A stretch of DNA of 64,000 nucleotides from Polaribacter sejongensis (GCA_949545755.1 CATITK010000018.1:1-64000); one strand, 5' to 3'. Shown: positions 20,822 to 30,337, counted from the stretch's first letter. Program-made: numbers and translations. Notes: generated by a model from the sequence alone, not told the origin.

Positions 20822-21049
20822 TGGAAAGAAGAATGGTTTGCAGTAGGTTATAGTTGGAAGTGGTTTCATAATCATAAAAGCGAAGGAGGAGAAGTTATTG
20901 CTTTTGAAACAAGTGCTGAAGGAAGCATAAGCATGTCTTGTTTTTTATTATCCAGAATCAGAAGCAACAGAGATTTGGTACTATGAGACAGACGATTTAA
21001 ATGTAGATAAATGGGTAGATTTATTTTTATTTTCTTTTTTTTGATATTT
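20822..21049 (+). pseudogene. frameshifted gene remnant of unknown family
   Basis: WKEEWFAVGYSWKWFHNHKSEGGEVIAFETSAEGSISMS continues after a frame change at the T-run (20941-20946) as FYYPESEATEIWYYETDDLNVDKWVDL. Confidence 0.55.
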
Positions 21050-22276
21050 TCATCTCTTGTTTTTTCACAAGAGAACATAATTAATGATGTTAAAATTCAA
21101 GGAGCTAAAAAAATAAAAAATTCATTTATTCTCAAACTTTTAGAAACAAAAAAAGGAGCAGTTTTAGATTCTTCTTCCATAGAAAAAGATATTATTATCT
21201 TAAAAAGGTTGCCCGCTTTGAGTCATGCTGATTATCAGGTATTTCATTCTCATGAAAATTTTTATTCAGTCTTTATCAATGTAGAAGAAAATTTTACAAT
21301 TTTACCAGAAGTCAACTTTTGGACCACAACAAACAAACAATTTGCATACAAAGTTGGTCTATACGATTATAATTTTTTAGGACGAAATATTGCTTTTGGA
21401 GCTTTTTACCAAAACAACGGATTTGATTCGTATGGGATCAATTTTAGAGCACCCAATTTTTTTTCTAAACAATGGGGTTTAGCTGTAAATTACCAAAACT
21501 GGAAAAGTGAAGAGCCTCTTTATGTAGGAAATGAAATAGCTAATTATTTATACAATAATATTTCTTTTGAAGTATTAGGATTGTATCAAATTAACTCAAA
21601 AAATCTATTCAACTTTGGTATGAATCTATTCCATGAAAAGTATCAATATTTATTTGGACACAAAGTAACAAGTGAAGATTTAGCTTTAGACAAAGTGCTT
21701 TTTAAGTTCCTATATAGTTTTGATAATTTAGACTATTATTATCAGTATGTAAATGGATTTAAAAGTGTTTTGTATGCTCAGTTTGTAACCTCTGACAATA
21801 TTTATCAAAAAGACTTTTTTATTGCTTGGAACGAGTTTTTCTATCACAAGAGAATTGGTGAAAAAGGAAACTGGGCAAACAGATTGCGTTTTGGTTTGGC
21901 TTCAAATGAGAATACGCCCTTTGCACCTTTTGCATTAGACAATAATGTAAACTTACGTGGAGTAGGTATTTTGGTTGATAGAGGTACAGGAAGTATCGTT
22001 TTGAATACAGAATATAGACAGACGATTTACGATAAAAAATGGTTGGCAATTCAAACCAATATTTTTGTTGATTCGGGTTCTTGGAGGAATCCTGGAGGGA
22101 ATTTAAATGATTTTTTTAAAAGTGAAAATTTAAGATTGTATTCAGGATTAGGTTTGCGGTTTATTAGTAAAAAAATATACAATGCTACTTTTAGGATCGA
22201 TTACAGTTTCCAAATTTTTCAAAAACCAGGACAATCTAATGGGGGATTAGTTTTTGGAATTGGACAATATTTTTAA
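21011..22276 (+). CDS. outer-membrane protein with POTRA-like N-terminus and C-terminal beta-barrel (Omp85/BamA-like)
   Basis: Signal peptide, DVKIQGAKKIKNSFILKLLETKKGAVLDSSSIEKDIIILKRLPAL, barrel ending GIGQYF. Confidence 0.75.
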   Translation: MGRFIFIFFFLIFSSLVFSQENIINDVKIQGAKKIKNSFILKLLETKKGAVLDSSSIEKDIIILKRLPALSHADYQVFHSHENFYSVFINVEENFTILPEVNFWTTTNKQFAYKVGLYDYNFLGRNIAFGAFYQNNGFDSYGINFRAPNFFSKQWGLAVNYQNWKSEEPLYVGNEIANYLYNNISFEVLGLYQINSKNLFNFGMNLFHEKYQYLFGHKVTSEDLALDKVLFKFLYSFDNLDYYYQYVNGFKSVLYAQFVTSDNIYQKDFFIAWNEFFYHKRIGEKGNWANRLRFGLASNENTPFAPFALDNNVNLRGVGILVDRGTGSIVLNTEYRQTIYDKKWLAIQTNIFVDSGSWRNPGGNLNDFFKSENLRLYSGLGLRFISKKIYNATFRIDYSFQIFQKPGQSNGGLVFGIGQYF

Positions 22277-22332
22277 GCTACATTTCTTTATTTTTAAAAG
22301 GAAACCATTAATTTTGCAAAAAAAAAATTTAG

Positions 22333-23061
22333 ATGAGAACTTTTGCAATTGGAGATATTCATGGAGGCTTAAAAGCTCTAATTCAACTTTTAAATAAGTT
22401 AGCACTTAAAGAAGGAGACCAACTTGTTTTTATGGGAGATTATGTAGATGGTTGGAGTGAATCTGCACAAGTCATTCAGTTTTTAATTGCGATGTCAAAG
22501 AAATTTGAGTGTATTTTCATTAAAGGAAATCATGATGTTTGGTGTCAAGATTGGTTGAAAAACGAAGATGTAAACCCTTCTTGGTATTTACATGGAGGTA
22601 AGGAAACCATGGAAAGTTATGAAGGTTTTTCTGCACAAGAAAAAAAGGAACATCTTTACTTTTTTGAAAATCTACCTTTATACCATATAGACGCTGAAAA
22701 TAGATTGTTTTTGCATGCGGGTTTTACATCTTTACATGGAGTCCAAAAAGAAAAATTTCAAGAACTTTTTTATTTAGATAGATCTTTATGGGAAATGCTT
22801 TTGGCAATGGATTTGAGTATTGAAAAAGAATCTATTTTCTATCCAAAAAGACTACAACATTATAAAGAAATTTATATTGGACACACTCCTACAACGAATT
22901 ATAATGAACCTTCGCCAATAAACATTGCCAATGTTTGGAATATTGATACAGGTGCTGCGTTTAAAGGAAAAATTACAGGAATAAATATCGATACAAAAGT
23001 ATTTTATCAAAGTGATAATTTACCAAGTTTATATCCTGATGAAAAAGGGAGGAATAAGTAA
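22333..23061 (+). CDS. metallophosphoesterase (Ser/Thr phosphatase-like)
   Basis: FAIGDIHGG, FMGDYVDGW, IKGNHDVW, YIGHTPT, WNIDTGAAF. Confidence 0.93.
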   Translation: MRTFAIGDIHGGLKALIQLLNKLALKEGDQLVFMGDYVDGWSESAQVIQFLIAMSKKFECIFIKGNHDVWCQDWLKNEDVNPSWYLHGGKETMESYEGFSAQEKKEHLYFFENLPLYHIDAENRLFLHAGFTSLHGVQKEKFQELFYLDRSLWEMLLAMDLSIEKESIFYPKRLQHYKEIYIGHTPTTNYNEPSPINIANVWNIDTGAAFKGKITGINIDTKVFYQSDNLPSLYPDEKGRNK

Positions 23062-23367
23062 TTCCATACTTTGAAGTATGAGGAAAAGTTGTTGTAGTAT
23101 TAGTTAAGAGATTTTTTAATCGTTTATTCTTCATTCATTTCGAAATAACAAATCTACTTTGTAACTAAAGGACACAATTTTTGTTTTAAAAAAAAATCTA
23201 GAAAACTTTCTTTCCCAACAAAACCCAATTCAATTTTATTAAAATAGCTTGTTTCATTTTAATGATAATAATTAGAAAGGTTATGTGATTTCTAGGTATT
23301 TGTTAAAAAACGATTTATTCCTTCTAATAAGAGCCCTACCAAGTTTTAAAAATCTCGCGTTTTTTTG

Positions 23368-24183
23368 TTAAATCACCTTAATGACTTCCTTAAATAAGGT
23401 AATCATTTTCGGTTCAGCTTCACCAGCAATGGCAATAATTTCTGCAATGTTTACGGGTTGTAAATTTTTAGGATTGCATTCATCAGTCAATACAGAAATA
23501 GCTACACAAGGTAAATTTAGTTGTTTTGCAACGATGACTTCGGGCACAGTACTCATACCCACTGCATCGATTTCTAAAATTTGCAACATTCTGTATTCTG
23601 CTCTAGTTTCTAGTTGAGGGCCTACAACACTTGCATAGATTCCTGTGTGTAATTGAATCTTGTTTTCTTTGGCTATTTTTAGTAATTTATCGTTGGTTTC
23701 TTTTGAATAGGGTGCTAACATGTCAGCAAAAATATTTCCAAAAATATTAGCCCCTTTAAAAGCTAAAGGTGAGCTTCCTTGTAGGTTGAGGTGGTCTTCA
23801 ATTAACATTAAATCTCCTTTTTTATAGGACAAATTAATTGCACCAGCAGCGTTAGAAATCAGTAAGTTTTTTATTCCTAAACCGTCCATGGTTCTTATTC
23901 CGTAAGTAACTTCCCAAAGATTATAACCTTCATACAAATGAAAACGACCAGACATTACTATTATTTTTTTTCCTGATAATTCTCCGTAAATTAATTTACC
24001 AGAATGAAATTCTACTGTAGCAGTTGGAAAGTTTGGAATTTCTGAATAGGCAATCTCTTTTTCAATGGAAATTTCATGAACTAGTTTTCCTAAACCTGTT
24101 CCTAAAACAATTCCTATTTCTGGATTTGAAATTCCATTTAATTTTAAATAATCAATTGTTTCTTGTAATTGTTGTTGTTTCAT
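23368..24183 (-). CDS. purine-nucleoside phosphorylase
   Basis: GIVLGTGLGKLV, MSGRFHLYEGY, LLISNAAGAIN, VVGPQLETRAEYRML, DAVGMSTVPEVIVA. Confidence 0.95.
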   Translation of the reverse strand: MKQQQLQETIDYLKLNGISNPEIGIVLGTGLGKLVHEISIEKEIAYSEIPNFPTATVEFHSGKLIYGELSGKKIIVMSGRFHLYEGYNLWEVTYGIRTMDGLGIKNLLISNAAGAINLSYKKGDLMLIEDHLNLQGSSPLAFKGANIFGNIFADMLAPYSKETNDKLLKIAKENKIQLHTGIYASVVGPQLETRAEYRMLQILEIDAVGMSTVPEVIVAKQLNLPCVAISVLTDECNPKNLQPVNIAEIIAIAGEAEPKMITLFKEVIKVI

Positions 24184-24219
24184 TTATGCTGAATTTAATT
24201 CAGAATCTTAACTGCTAGG

Positions 24220-24831
24220 TTATTTGAAAAAATGTTGAAATGCCTCATGATGTTCAATATCTTCAAATACATCCACATCATTTAATGCTGATAACAAATG
24301 TACCTTTTTATCTTTTAAATCTACTAAAGTATCTTTTCTAACAGTATCTGTTCCCCAATCTTTATTTTTAAAGATATTTTCTTGCAAAGTATTCATTCCT
24401 AAAAGATAATAACCACCGTCTTCTGCAGGTCCTATTACCACATCGTTCGTGTCTAATTCGTTAAAAGCGATATCTATTCTTTCCGTTGATAAGTCATACA
24501 AGTCACTACCAATAATCAATACTTTTTTGTAGCCAGCATCAAAACTATTTTTAAAAGCATTTAACATTCTAAGACCTAAATCTTCTCCCAATTGTTGGTA
24601 TTTTTGATAGCTATTAGTATCCCAAATATCATTATTTCTGATTTTTACGGAATAGTAAACAGCTTTGTCTGAAGTTACTTTTGAAGAAATATCTCTAGTT
24701 TTTTGTAGTAAGAACTTATAGATTTTTAAAGCAGTTTCATCACCAACAGTTTTCGCTAAACGTGTTTTTACTTTTCCCAATTCGGGGTTTCTAGTGAAAA
24801 TTAATAATAAGTTTTCTCTTTTAGAATTCAT
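24220..24831 (-). CDS. TIGR04282-type (arsenosugar-biosynthesis-associated, DUF2064) glycosyltransferase
   Basis: NLLLIFTRNPELGKVKTRLAKTVGDETAL, VLIIGSDLYDLS, VIGPAEDGGYYLLGM. Confidence 0.9.
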   Translation of the reverse strand: MNSKRENLLLIFTRNPELGKVKTRLAKTVGDETALKIYKFLLQKTRDISSKVTSDKAVYYSVKIRNNDIWDTNSYQKYQQLGEDLGLRMLNAFKNSFDAGYKKVLIIGSDLYDLSTERIDIAFNELDTNDVVIGPAEDGGYYLLGMNTLQENIFKNKDWGTDTVRKDTLVDLKDKKVHLLSALNDVDVFEDIEHHEAFQHFFK

Positions 24832-24843
24832 TTTTTATAATTG

Positions 24844-25054
24844 TTAACCAACAAATAGAGCCTCTTTTAAATGATTGACTTTGTATTCTTTTTCTTATCT
24901 AGAATTTAATAAAATAGCTTTTGTCTTGTGCAATGCCAAAGTTTTAAGAGACATATAAGGAACATTATTTTTGTTCCACTTGCGAAATAACTTGTCTTTT
25001 TTTTTGTACAAAAGTTGATGCATTAATAAGTACCAATAGCAAAAGTTTTTTCAT
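24844..25054 (-). pseudogene. degraded rhodanese-like domain protein (N-terminal part)
   Basis: From ATG at 25054: MKKLLLLVLINASTFVQKK, frame change at an A-run, then DKLFRKWNKNNVPYMSLKTLALHKTKAILLNSR-stop-EKEYKVNHLKEALFVG-stop; resembles the start of flavobacterial rhodanese-like proteins. Confidence 0.65.
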
Positions 25055-25071
25055 AAATTTTTCTATGAAGT

Positions 25072-26040
25072 TTAGCAACATCCACCACCATCATAATGAA
25101 ATGTAGATTCTGAAAAGAAAATATCATCTCTTTCTAGAGATTGAAGAGCAACAGTCGTTTTATCGCAAATTGCTAAAGGTTGATTTTTTAATAAAGTATG
25201 CCCTAAACCGTCATCAAAATAATCTTCATCACCAAAATAAATAGCCGCTTTTCCTGTAAAAATACAAGGCCCGTCTTCTGGCATTGGATCTTTAATTGCA
25301 GCAACTTCAATCGATTCAATATAAATCAATTCGTTAGTTGGATAATTTTTAGGGTCCAGAATTCTGTACGGTTTTCTAGCTCTAATTTCAATAGTTCCAA
25401 AACCAGCATCTGTTAAAGCTTTTACGTAATCTGCGATTGATAAGCTTCCACTTAAGCATAATGCTCGTAAGCGATCGTCATTTCTTAACTCATCATTCAT
25501 TGGCTGTTCGCAAGTAGGATCACTCATCACCAATCGTCCATGAGGTTTTAAAACTCGGTGCATTTCTTCAATTGCTTTTTTTAAATCATCAGATTTAAAA
25601 ATATTGAACAAACAGTTTTGCGCAGCAACATCAATAGAATTGTCTTCTACTGGTAGATTCATTGCATCCCCTTTGCGCAAATCAATAAAATCACTTTTAA
25701 ACCAATCATTTTGTTCTTCAGCAATTTTAAAATTTTTGCGAGAAGCTTCTAGCATTTCATCTACTACGTCCAATCCAATTACACCTCCCTTATTTCTGTT
25801 AAAATAGGAAAATTGAAGTAACTCCATACCACCACCAACACCAACATATAACATTTTTGGATTGTTGGTTAAATCTCTCGCATGCACAGTAGATCCACAA
25901 CCGTAGTTCATTTCTTGCATAATTCTAGGAATTTTTAATCCTGGTAATTCCCATATAGGATTTGTTGTACAGCACAAACCAACATCTGGCTTTAAAGCGG
26001 CTTCTTTGTATACGTTGTGTGTGGTTTCTAAATAACTCAT
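25072..26040 (-). CDS. arsM: arsenosugar biosynthesis arsenite methyltransferase ArsM
   Basis: SAM-methyltransferase motif (YVGVGGGMELLQF), DVGLCCTTNPIW, NYGCGSTVHARDL, C-terminal GGGCC; adjacent to arsS. Confidence 0.92.
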   Translation of the reverse strand: MSYLETTHNVYKEAALKPDVGLCCTTNPIWELPGLKIPRIMQEMNYGCGSTVHARDLTNNPKMLYVGVGGGMELLQFSYFNRNKGGVIGLDVVDEMLEASRKNFKIAEEQNDWFKSDFIDLRKGDAMNLPVEDNSIDVAAQNCLFNIFKSDDLKKAIEEMHRVLKPHGRLVMSDPTCEQPMNDELRNDDRLRALCLSGSLSIADYVKALTDAGFGTIEIRARKPYRILDPKNYPTNELIYIESIEVAAIKDPMPEDGPCIFTGKAAIYFGDEDYFDDGLGHTLLKNQPLAICDKTTVALQSLERDDIFFSESTFHYDGGGCC

Positions 26041-26156
26041 GATTTTTTATTTTGTGATGAATTCACTTTGGATTCGTAAATTTATTATTTTACTATATTT
26101 TAATTTTCATTCCACATTCCCTCTTTTTTAGGAAATGACTGAAAGATAAAAGAGGT

Positions 26157-27209
26157 TTATGCAACGACACCTTGGCAACTACTTCCTGCACCAGCAGTAC
26201 AACCATAACAGTGTTGATTGATAATTATATTTCTGTTTTGTAATAATTCTTCATTATAATCGGCAATATGTTTTACTTTACTAGCTACTTTTAAATTTAG
26301 CATCTGATTAAAATCGCAATCATACAACCAGCCATCCCAACTTACAGAAATGGTGTTTGTACACATTACATTTTCTACAGCAGAAGGGTTATAAGCTTCT
26401 ACCAAAGCAAACATATAATCTTCATAATTTTCTGAAGCAATTAAGTAATCTAAAAAACGGCTAATAGGTAAATTTGTAATCGCAAATAAATTATGAAAAT
26501 CAATATTGAAATCAGTTTTTAATGCTTTTTTAAAATCATTTTCTAATGCCATTTGATCTCCAGGCAAAAATGCTCCTGACGGATTGTACACCAAATCTAA
26601 TTTTAAATCAGAGCCCTTAGTTCCGTAACCTACTTCATTTAACATTTGCAGCGCTTTAATAGATTTATCAAAAACACCATCTCCACGTTGTTTATCCGTT
26701 TTTCCACGAGTCCAATGTGGCATAGAAGAAACTACATGAACGCCATGTTTTTTAAAGAATTGAGGTAAATCGTGATATTTTTTATTCGCTCTAATAATCG
26801 TTAAATTAGAACGTACAATAAAATCTTTAATTCCTGCTTTGGATGCTTCTTCTACAAACCATTTAAAATTAGGATTCATCTCTGGTGCTCCACCAGTTAA
26901 ATCTAAGGTATGTGCTTCTGTTTTTTTGATAACATCTAAACACTGTTGCATAGTCTCAATCGTCATGATTTCTTTTCTATCTGGACCTGCATCTACATGG
27001 CAATGCGTACAAACTTGGTTGCACATATAACCTAAGTTAATCTGTAAAATTTCTAGTTTTTTTGGACGTAAAGGAAACTGATTTGTTTCTTTAATTTTAT
27101 TAGCAAAGGTTGGTAACTCACCATCAGCAAAAATCCCGTTAGATAAAATTTCTAACTGACGCTCTGTATTTGCTAAATCGTTATTTCTTGCTTGTAGTGA
27201 TTTTTTCAT
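26157..27209 (-). CDS. arsS: arsenosugar biosynthesis radical SAM protein ArsS
   Basis: Radical SAM CNQVCTHC (CX3CX2C), LDLTGGAPEMNP, C-terminal CDFNQM...CYGCTAGAGSSC. Confidence 0.94.
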   Translation of the reverse strand: MKKSLQARNNDLANTERQLEILSNGIFADGELPTFANKIKETNQFPLRPKKLEILQINLGYMCNQVCTHCHVDAGPDRKEIMTIETMQQCLDVIKKTEAHTLDLTGGAPEMNPNFKWFVEEASKAGIKDFIVRSNLTIIRANKKYHDLPQFFKKHGVHVVSSMPHWTRGKTDKQRGDGVFDKSIKALQMLNEVGYGTKGSDLKLDLVYNPSGAFLPGDQMALENDFKKALKTDFNIDFHNLFAITNLPISRFLDYLIASENYEDYMFALVEAYNPSAVENVMCTNTISVSWDGWLYDCDFNQMLNLKVASKVKHIADYNEELLQNRNIIINQHCYGCTAGAGSSCQGVVA

Positions 27210-27215
27210 ATTTAT

Positions 27216-27330
27216 GTCAAGCTGAACTTGCTTCAGCTTCTCACTGTTTAAGTGATTTATATTATTTTAATTCTGTCTCCTCGACCGCAGTCGAGAGGTT
27301 AATTAGGTCTCGATTGCGCTCAACCTGACA
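27216..27330. repeat. REP-like intergenic palindromic repeat cluster
   Basis: GTCAAGCTGAACTTGCTTCAGCTTC, CCTCGACCGCAGTCGAGAGG and TCTCGATTGCGCTCAACCTGACA units. Confidence 0.6.
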
Positions 27331-27359
27331 AAATAGTTTTGTATTTAGTTTTGTGATTT

Positions 27360-27695
27360 TTAGCCGTCAAGTTTATTCACTTTATTCATCATTTGAACAC
27401 TATGAACTAAAGTTGCACCACTTTTAATGGCAGCGCCAACATGAACAGCTTCCATCATTTCTTCTTTCGTTACTCCACGTTGTAAACCATCTTTTGTGTA
27501 GGCATCTATACAGTAAGGACATTGCTCTGTATGTGCTACCGCCAGAGCAATTAATGACTTTTCGCGAGCAGTTAATGCTCCTTCTTCAAATACTTTTCCA
27601 TAATAGTCAAAAAACTTATTTCCAAGTTCTTCGTTCCATTCTGTGATTTTACCAAATTTTCTTAAATCTGCAGCATTATAATACGTTTTAGACAT
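27360..27695 (-). CDS. arsenosugar biosynthesis-associated peroxidase-like protein (AhpD/carboxymuconolactone decarboxylase family)
   Basis: EKSLIALAVAHTEQCPYCIDAYTKDGL with CxxC, GATLVHSVQMMNK; next to arsS. Confidence 0.9.
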   Translation of the reverse strand: MSKTYYNAADLRKFGKITEWNEELGNKFFDYYGKVFEEGALTAREKSLIALAVAHTEQCPYCIDAYTKDGLQRGVTKEEMMEAVHVGAAIKSGATLVHSVQMMNKVNKLDG

Positions 27696-27731
27696 TATTT
27701 TTGTTTTATTTCTGATTAAAAAAGAAAGGTA

Positions 27732-28442
27732 CTATTTTCCATTTAAAGTCCAATTATATTTTAGAAAACTAATTTTTGCTTCTGGACTAATTTCAGTCTC
27801 TGAATATTTATTTAAAAAGGCAATAAGAGAACCGTCTTTAGTAAAGTCACTTTTAAACCAATCAAAAATCGAAGAAATTTGAATTTTCTTTTTTGCTAGT
27901 TTGTTTCTTGATGTATCGTTGATAAAATCTTTCATTAAACGCGTTAACTCAGCGTCTATATTTTTTTCAGTAAAAGCAATATTTGAGATTTTAGGACAAG
28001 ACCCTGAAGCACAATTTACACCAACATGAATTTTTGGATCAAATAAATTTTTGCGTAAAATTTTGTGCTCAATATGATTTAAAGTATAGTTTTTACCGCC
28101 AATTTTAGCAAAAGGAATTTCCCAAGCATTTTTTCCTTTTTGGTTGATATTCATAATACTTTTTAGTGGGTAATTTTCCAAAATTATTTTGATAGTATAT
28201 GCGTTATACCCATTAATCCAAAAGGCCTTTTGTTTGTCTTTTGACCAAGAATTTGTTGGAGACGTTTCTTCTAAATAAGAAATATAACGATCTAATTTAC
28301 CTTCATCATTTTTAAAAGATTTATAATCTACAATTCCATTTTTGCTAACATGCTTTTGTAATAAATCATTGAAAATAGATGTTTGTGCTTGCACTTGAGA
28401 AAAAGTAAAAACCGAAATAAGTAGTACTATTATTTTTTTCAT
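27732..28442 (-). CDS. DUF547 domain-containing protein
   Basis: KQKAFWINGYNAYTIKIILENYP, IHVGVNCASGSCPKI. Confidence 0.92.
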   Translation of the reverse strand: MKKIIVLLISVFTFSQVQAQTSIFNDLLQKHVSKNGIVDYKSFKNDEGKLDRYISYLEETSPTNSWSKDKQKAFWINGYNAYTIKIILENYPLKSIMNINQKGKNAWEIPFAKIGGKNYTLNHIEHKILRKNLFDPKIHVGVNCASGSCPKISNIAFTEKNIDAELTRLMKDFINDTSRNKLAKKKIQISSIFDWFKSDFTKDGSLIAFLNKYSETEISPEAKISFLKYNWTLNGK

Positions 28443-28499
28443 TTTAATGTTTTTTTTCTATTTTTTTAGACGAACAATTTTAGCGTTAATTACAAAAAA

Positions 28500-29186
28500 T
28501 TACGCCAAAATTTCTTCATCAATTTTTAGGTTGAATTTTTTTCTAAATAGAAAAACAATTCCATATAAAATAGGAGTGTCTAAAGCGGCAATAATTACTT
28601 TAAAAAGAAAGCCGCTTATTAGTAAGCTAGTGAAAATATTCCAGGGTAAAATTTTAAATGAGCACAATAAAAAAACGATTGTAAAAGTGTCTATAAACTG
28701 TGAAGCAAAAGTGGAAAAATTATTACGCAGCCATAAATGTTTTCCTTTTGTGCGTTTTTTCCAGAAATGAAAAATTCTAATGTCTACAAGCTGCGCAAAT
28801 AAATACGCCAACATAGAAGCAAAAACAGCCAAAGGTGACAATCCAAAAACTTGATGAAATACCGTATCATCGATTGGTGAACTCCCTATTGCGGGTGCAA
28901 AATCTGCAATTAGAATAATTAACGTTGAAAAAAACGAAGCGAATATTCCTGCAATAACAACTTGGTTTGCTTTTTTCTTTCCGTAGATTTCTGATAAGAT
29001 ATCCGTAATTAGAAAAGTAATTGGGTAGGGTAAAATTCCTACAGAGACTTCAAAACGATACACACCAAAAGGTTCCCAATAAAAGAATTTTTGAAAAATT
29101 AAGTTAGAAACTACCAATGAAGCAATGAATAAAGCAGCAAGAATAAGGTAGATACTATTTGCTAATTGTTTGTCTTTAATAGTCAT
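28500..29186 (-). CDS. queuosine precursor transporter (YhhQ family)
   Basis: Multi-TM; PITFLITDILSEIYGKKKANQVV. Confidence 0.92.
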   Translation of the reverse strand: MTIKDKQLANSIYLILAALFIASLVVSNLIFQKFFYWEPFGVYRFEVSVGILPYPITFLITDILSEIYGKKKANQVVIAGIFASFFSTLIILIADFAPAIGSSPIDDTVFHQVFGLSPLAVFASMLAYLFAQLVDIRIFHFWKKRTKGKHLWLRNNFSTFASQFIDTFTIVFLLCSFKILPWNIFTSLLISGFLFKVIIAALDTPILYGIVFLFRKKFNLKIDEEILA

Positions 29187-29326
29187 AAAGCTAAGTTACT
29201 AAATATTTTTGCAAATTTTCACATAGAAATTACTCTCGGGTAAATTACCAAAAAACACAAAGTACTCTTACCTTCTGATTTAATTAAGAATGTTTCCTGA
29301 TTTTAATTGTTAAGTTTGGCATAAAA

Positions 29327-29353
29327 AAAACCACTCAAAAATAGAGTGGTTTT
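29327..29353 (-). terminator. intrinsic terminator of the OmpA-family gene
   Basis: AAAACCACTC-aaaaata-GAGTGGTTTT, followed by T-run on the minus strand. Confidence 0.8.
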
Positions 29354-29373
29354 ATGATTGCATTTTATAAGAA

Positions 29374-30246
29374 TTACTTACTAGTATCTTGCTCTAACAA
29401 TTCAAAGAATTGATTTAATTTAGGCATAATAATAATTTTTGTTCTTCTGTTTATTGCTCTGTTTCCAGGTGTGTCATTATCAACCAAAGGTACATATTGA
29501 CTTCTTGCAGCAGCAATTAAACGTTGTGGCTTTACACCAAATTTATATTGTAAAATTCGAGTAATAGAAGTAGCTCTTAGAGCAGATAGATCCCAGTTGT
29601 CTTGAATTATAGTTCTTTTGATTGGAGTTGTATCTGTATGTCCTTCAATCATAACTTCCATTTGTGGTTGGTCATTTATAACTTTAGCAATTTTCTCTAA
29701 AACGGTGTAAGCCCCCTTTGTTACATTATAACTCCCACTTTTAAATAATAGTTTGTCTGAAATAGAAATGAAAACAACCGTTTTTTCAACATTAACTTCA
29801 ATGTCTTTGTCTTGAATTCCATCGGTTAAGTTTTGAGTCAAATGATATTTTATAGCAAGGTTTAATGAATCTTTTTGAGTCATTGCATCTCTTACACCAT
29901 TAATATATTTATCTTTTTCACTTAATTGTATAATTACATTTTTAATGTTATCAGAAGAAGACTGTGTTAATACTGTTAAATTTTCAACCTGTTTTAAAGC
30001 GGTTTTTTTATCTTCTTTTAAAGCTTTAACTTGCTCTGTTAGAGAAAAAGATTTTATATCTTCTCTTTCTTTTTCAATAATACACTTCTGTAAAGTGGCC
30101 TTTACATTTACCAATTCTTTTTTAGCTTGATTGTGTTTTGTTTGTAAGTCAACAAATTCTTTTTTTGCAACACAAGAACTTACTAAAATAGTAGTTAATA
30201 ATAAGATTGATATTTTTTTCATGGATTCGAAGATTACGTTTATCAA
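29374..30246 (-). CDS. OmpA family lipoprotein
   Basis: Lipobox SSCVAK; MEVMIEGHTDTTPI...LSALRATSITRIL...GNRAINRRTKIIIMP. Confidence 0.92.
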   Translation of the reverse strand: MINVIFESMKKISILLLTTILVSSCVAKKEFVDLQTKHNQAKKELVNVKATLQKCIIEKEREDIKSFSLTEQVKALKEDKKTALKQVENLTVLTQSSSDNIKNVIIQLSEKDKYINGVRDAMTQKDSLNLAIKYHLTQNLTDGIQDKDIEVNVEKTVVFISISDKLLFKSGSYNVTKGAYTVLEKIAKVINDQPQMEVMIEGHTDTTPIKRTIIQDNWDLSALRATSITRILQYKFGVKPQRLIAAARSQYVPLVDNDTPGNRAINRRTKIIIMPKLNQFFELLEQDTSK

Positions 30247-30337
30247 ACAAATTTAATAAAATGTATTTACAAATACTCTATTTAATGGTATTTTATGAAA
30301 ATTTTATGTATTACTTTTGAAATTAGATTCTGAATTT

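Noticed and set aside
23064-23084. CATACTTTGAAGTATG hairpin after the metallophosphoesterase
   Set aside because: Only 7-bp arms and no clear T-run; too weak to call.
28447-28770. 107-aa plus-strand ORF overlapping the YhhQ-type transporter
   Set aside because: Antisense to a clear multi-TM transporter; no independent support.
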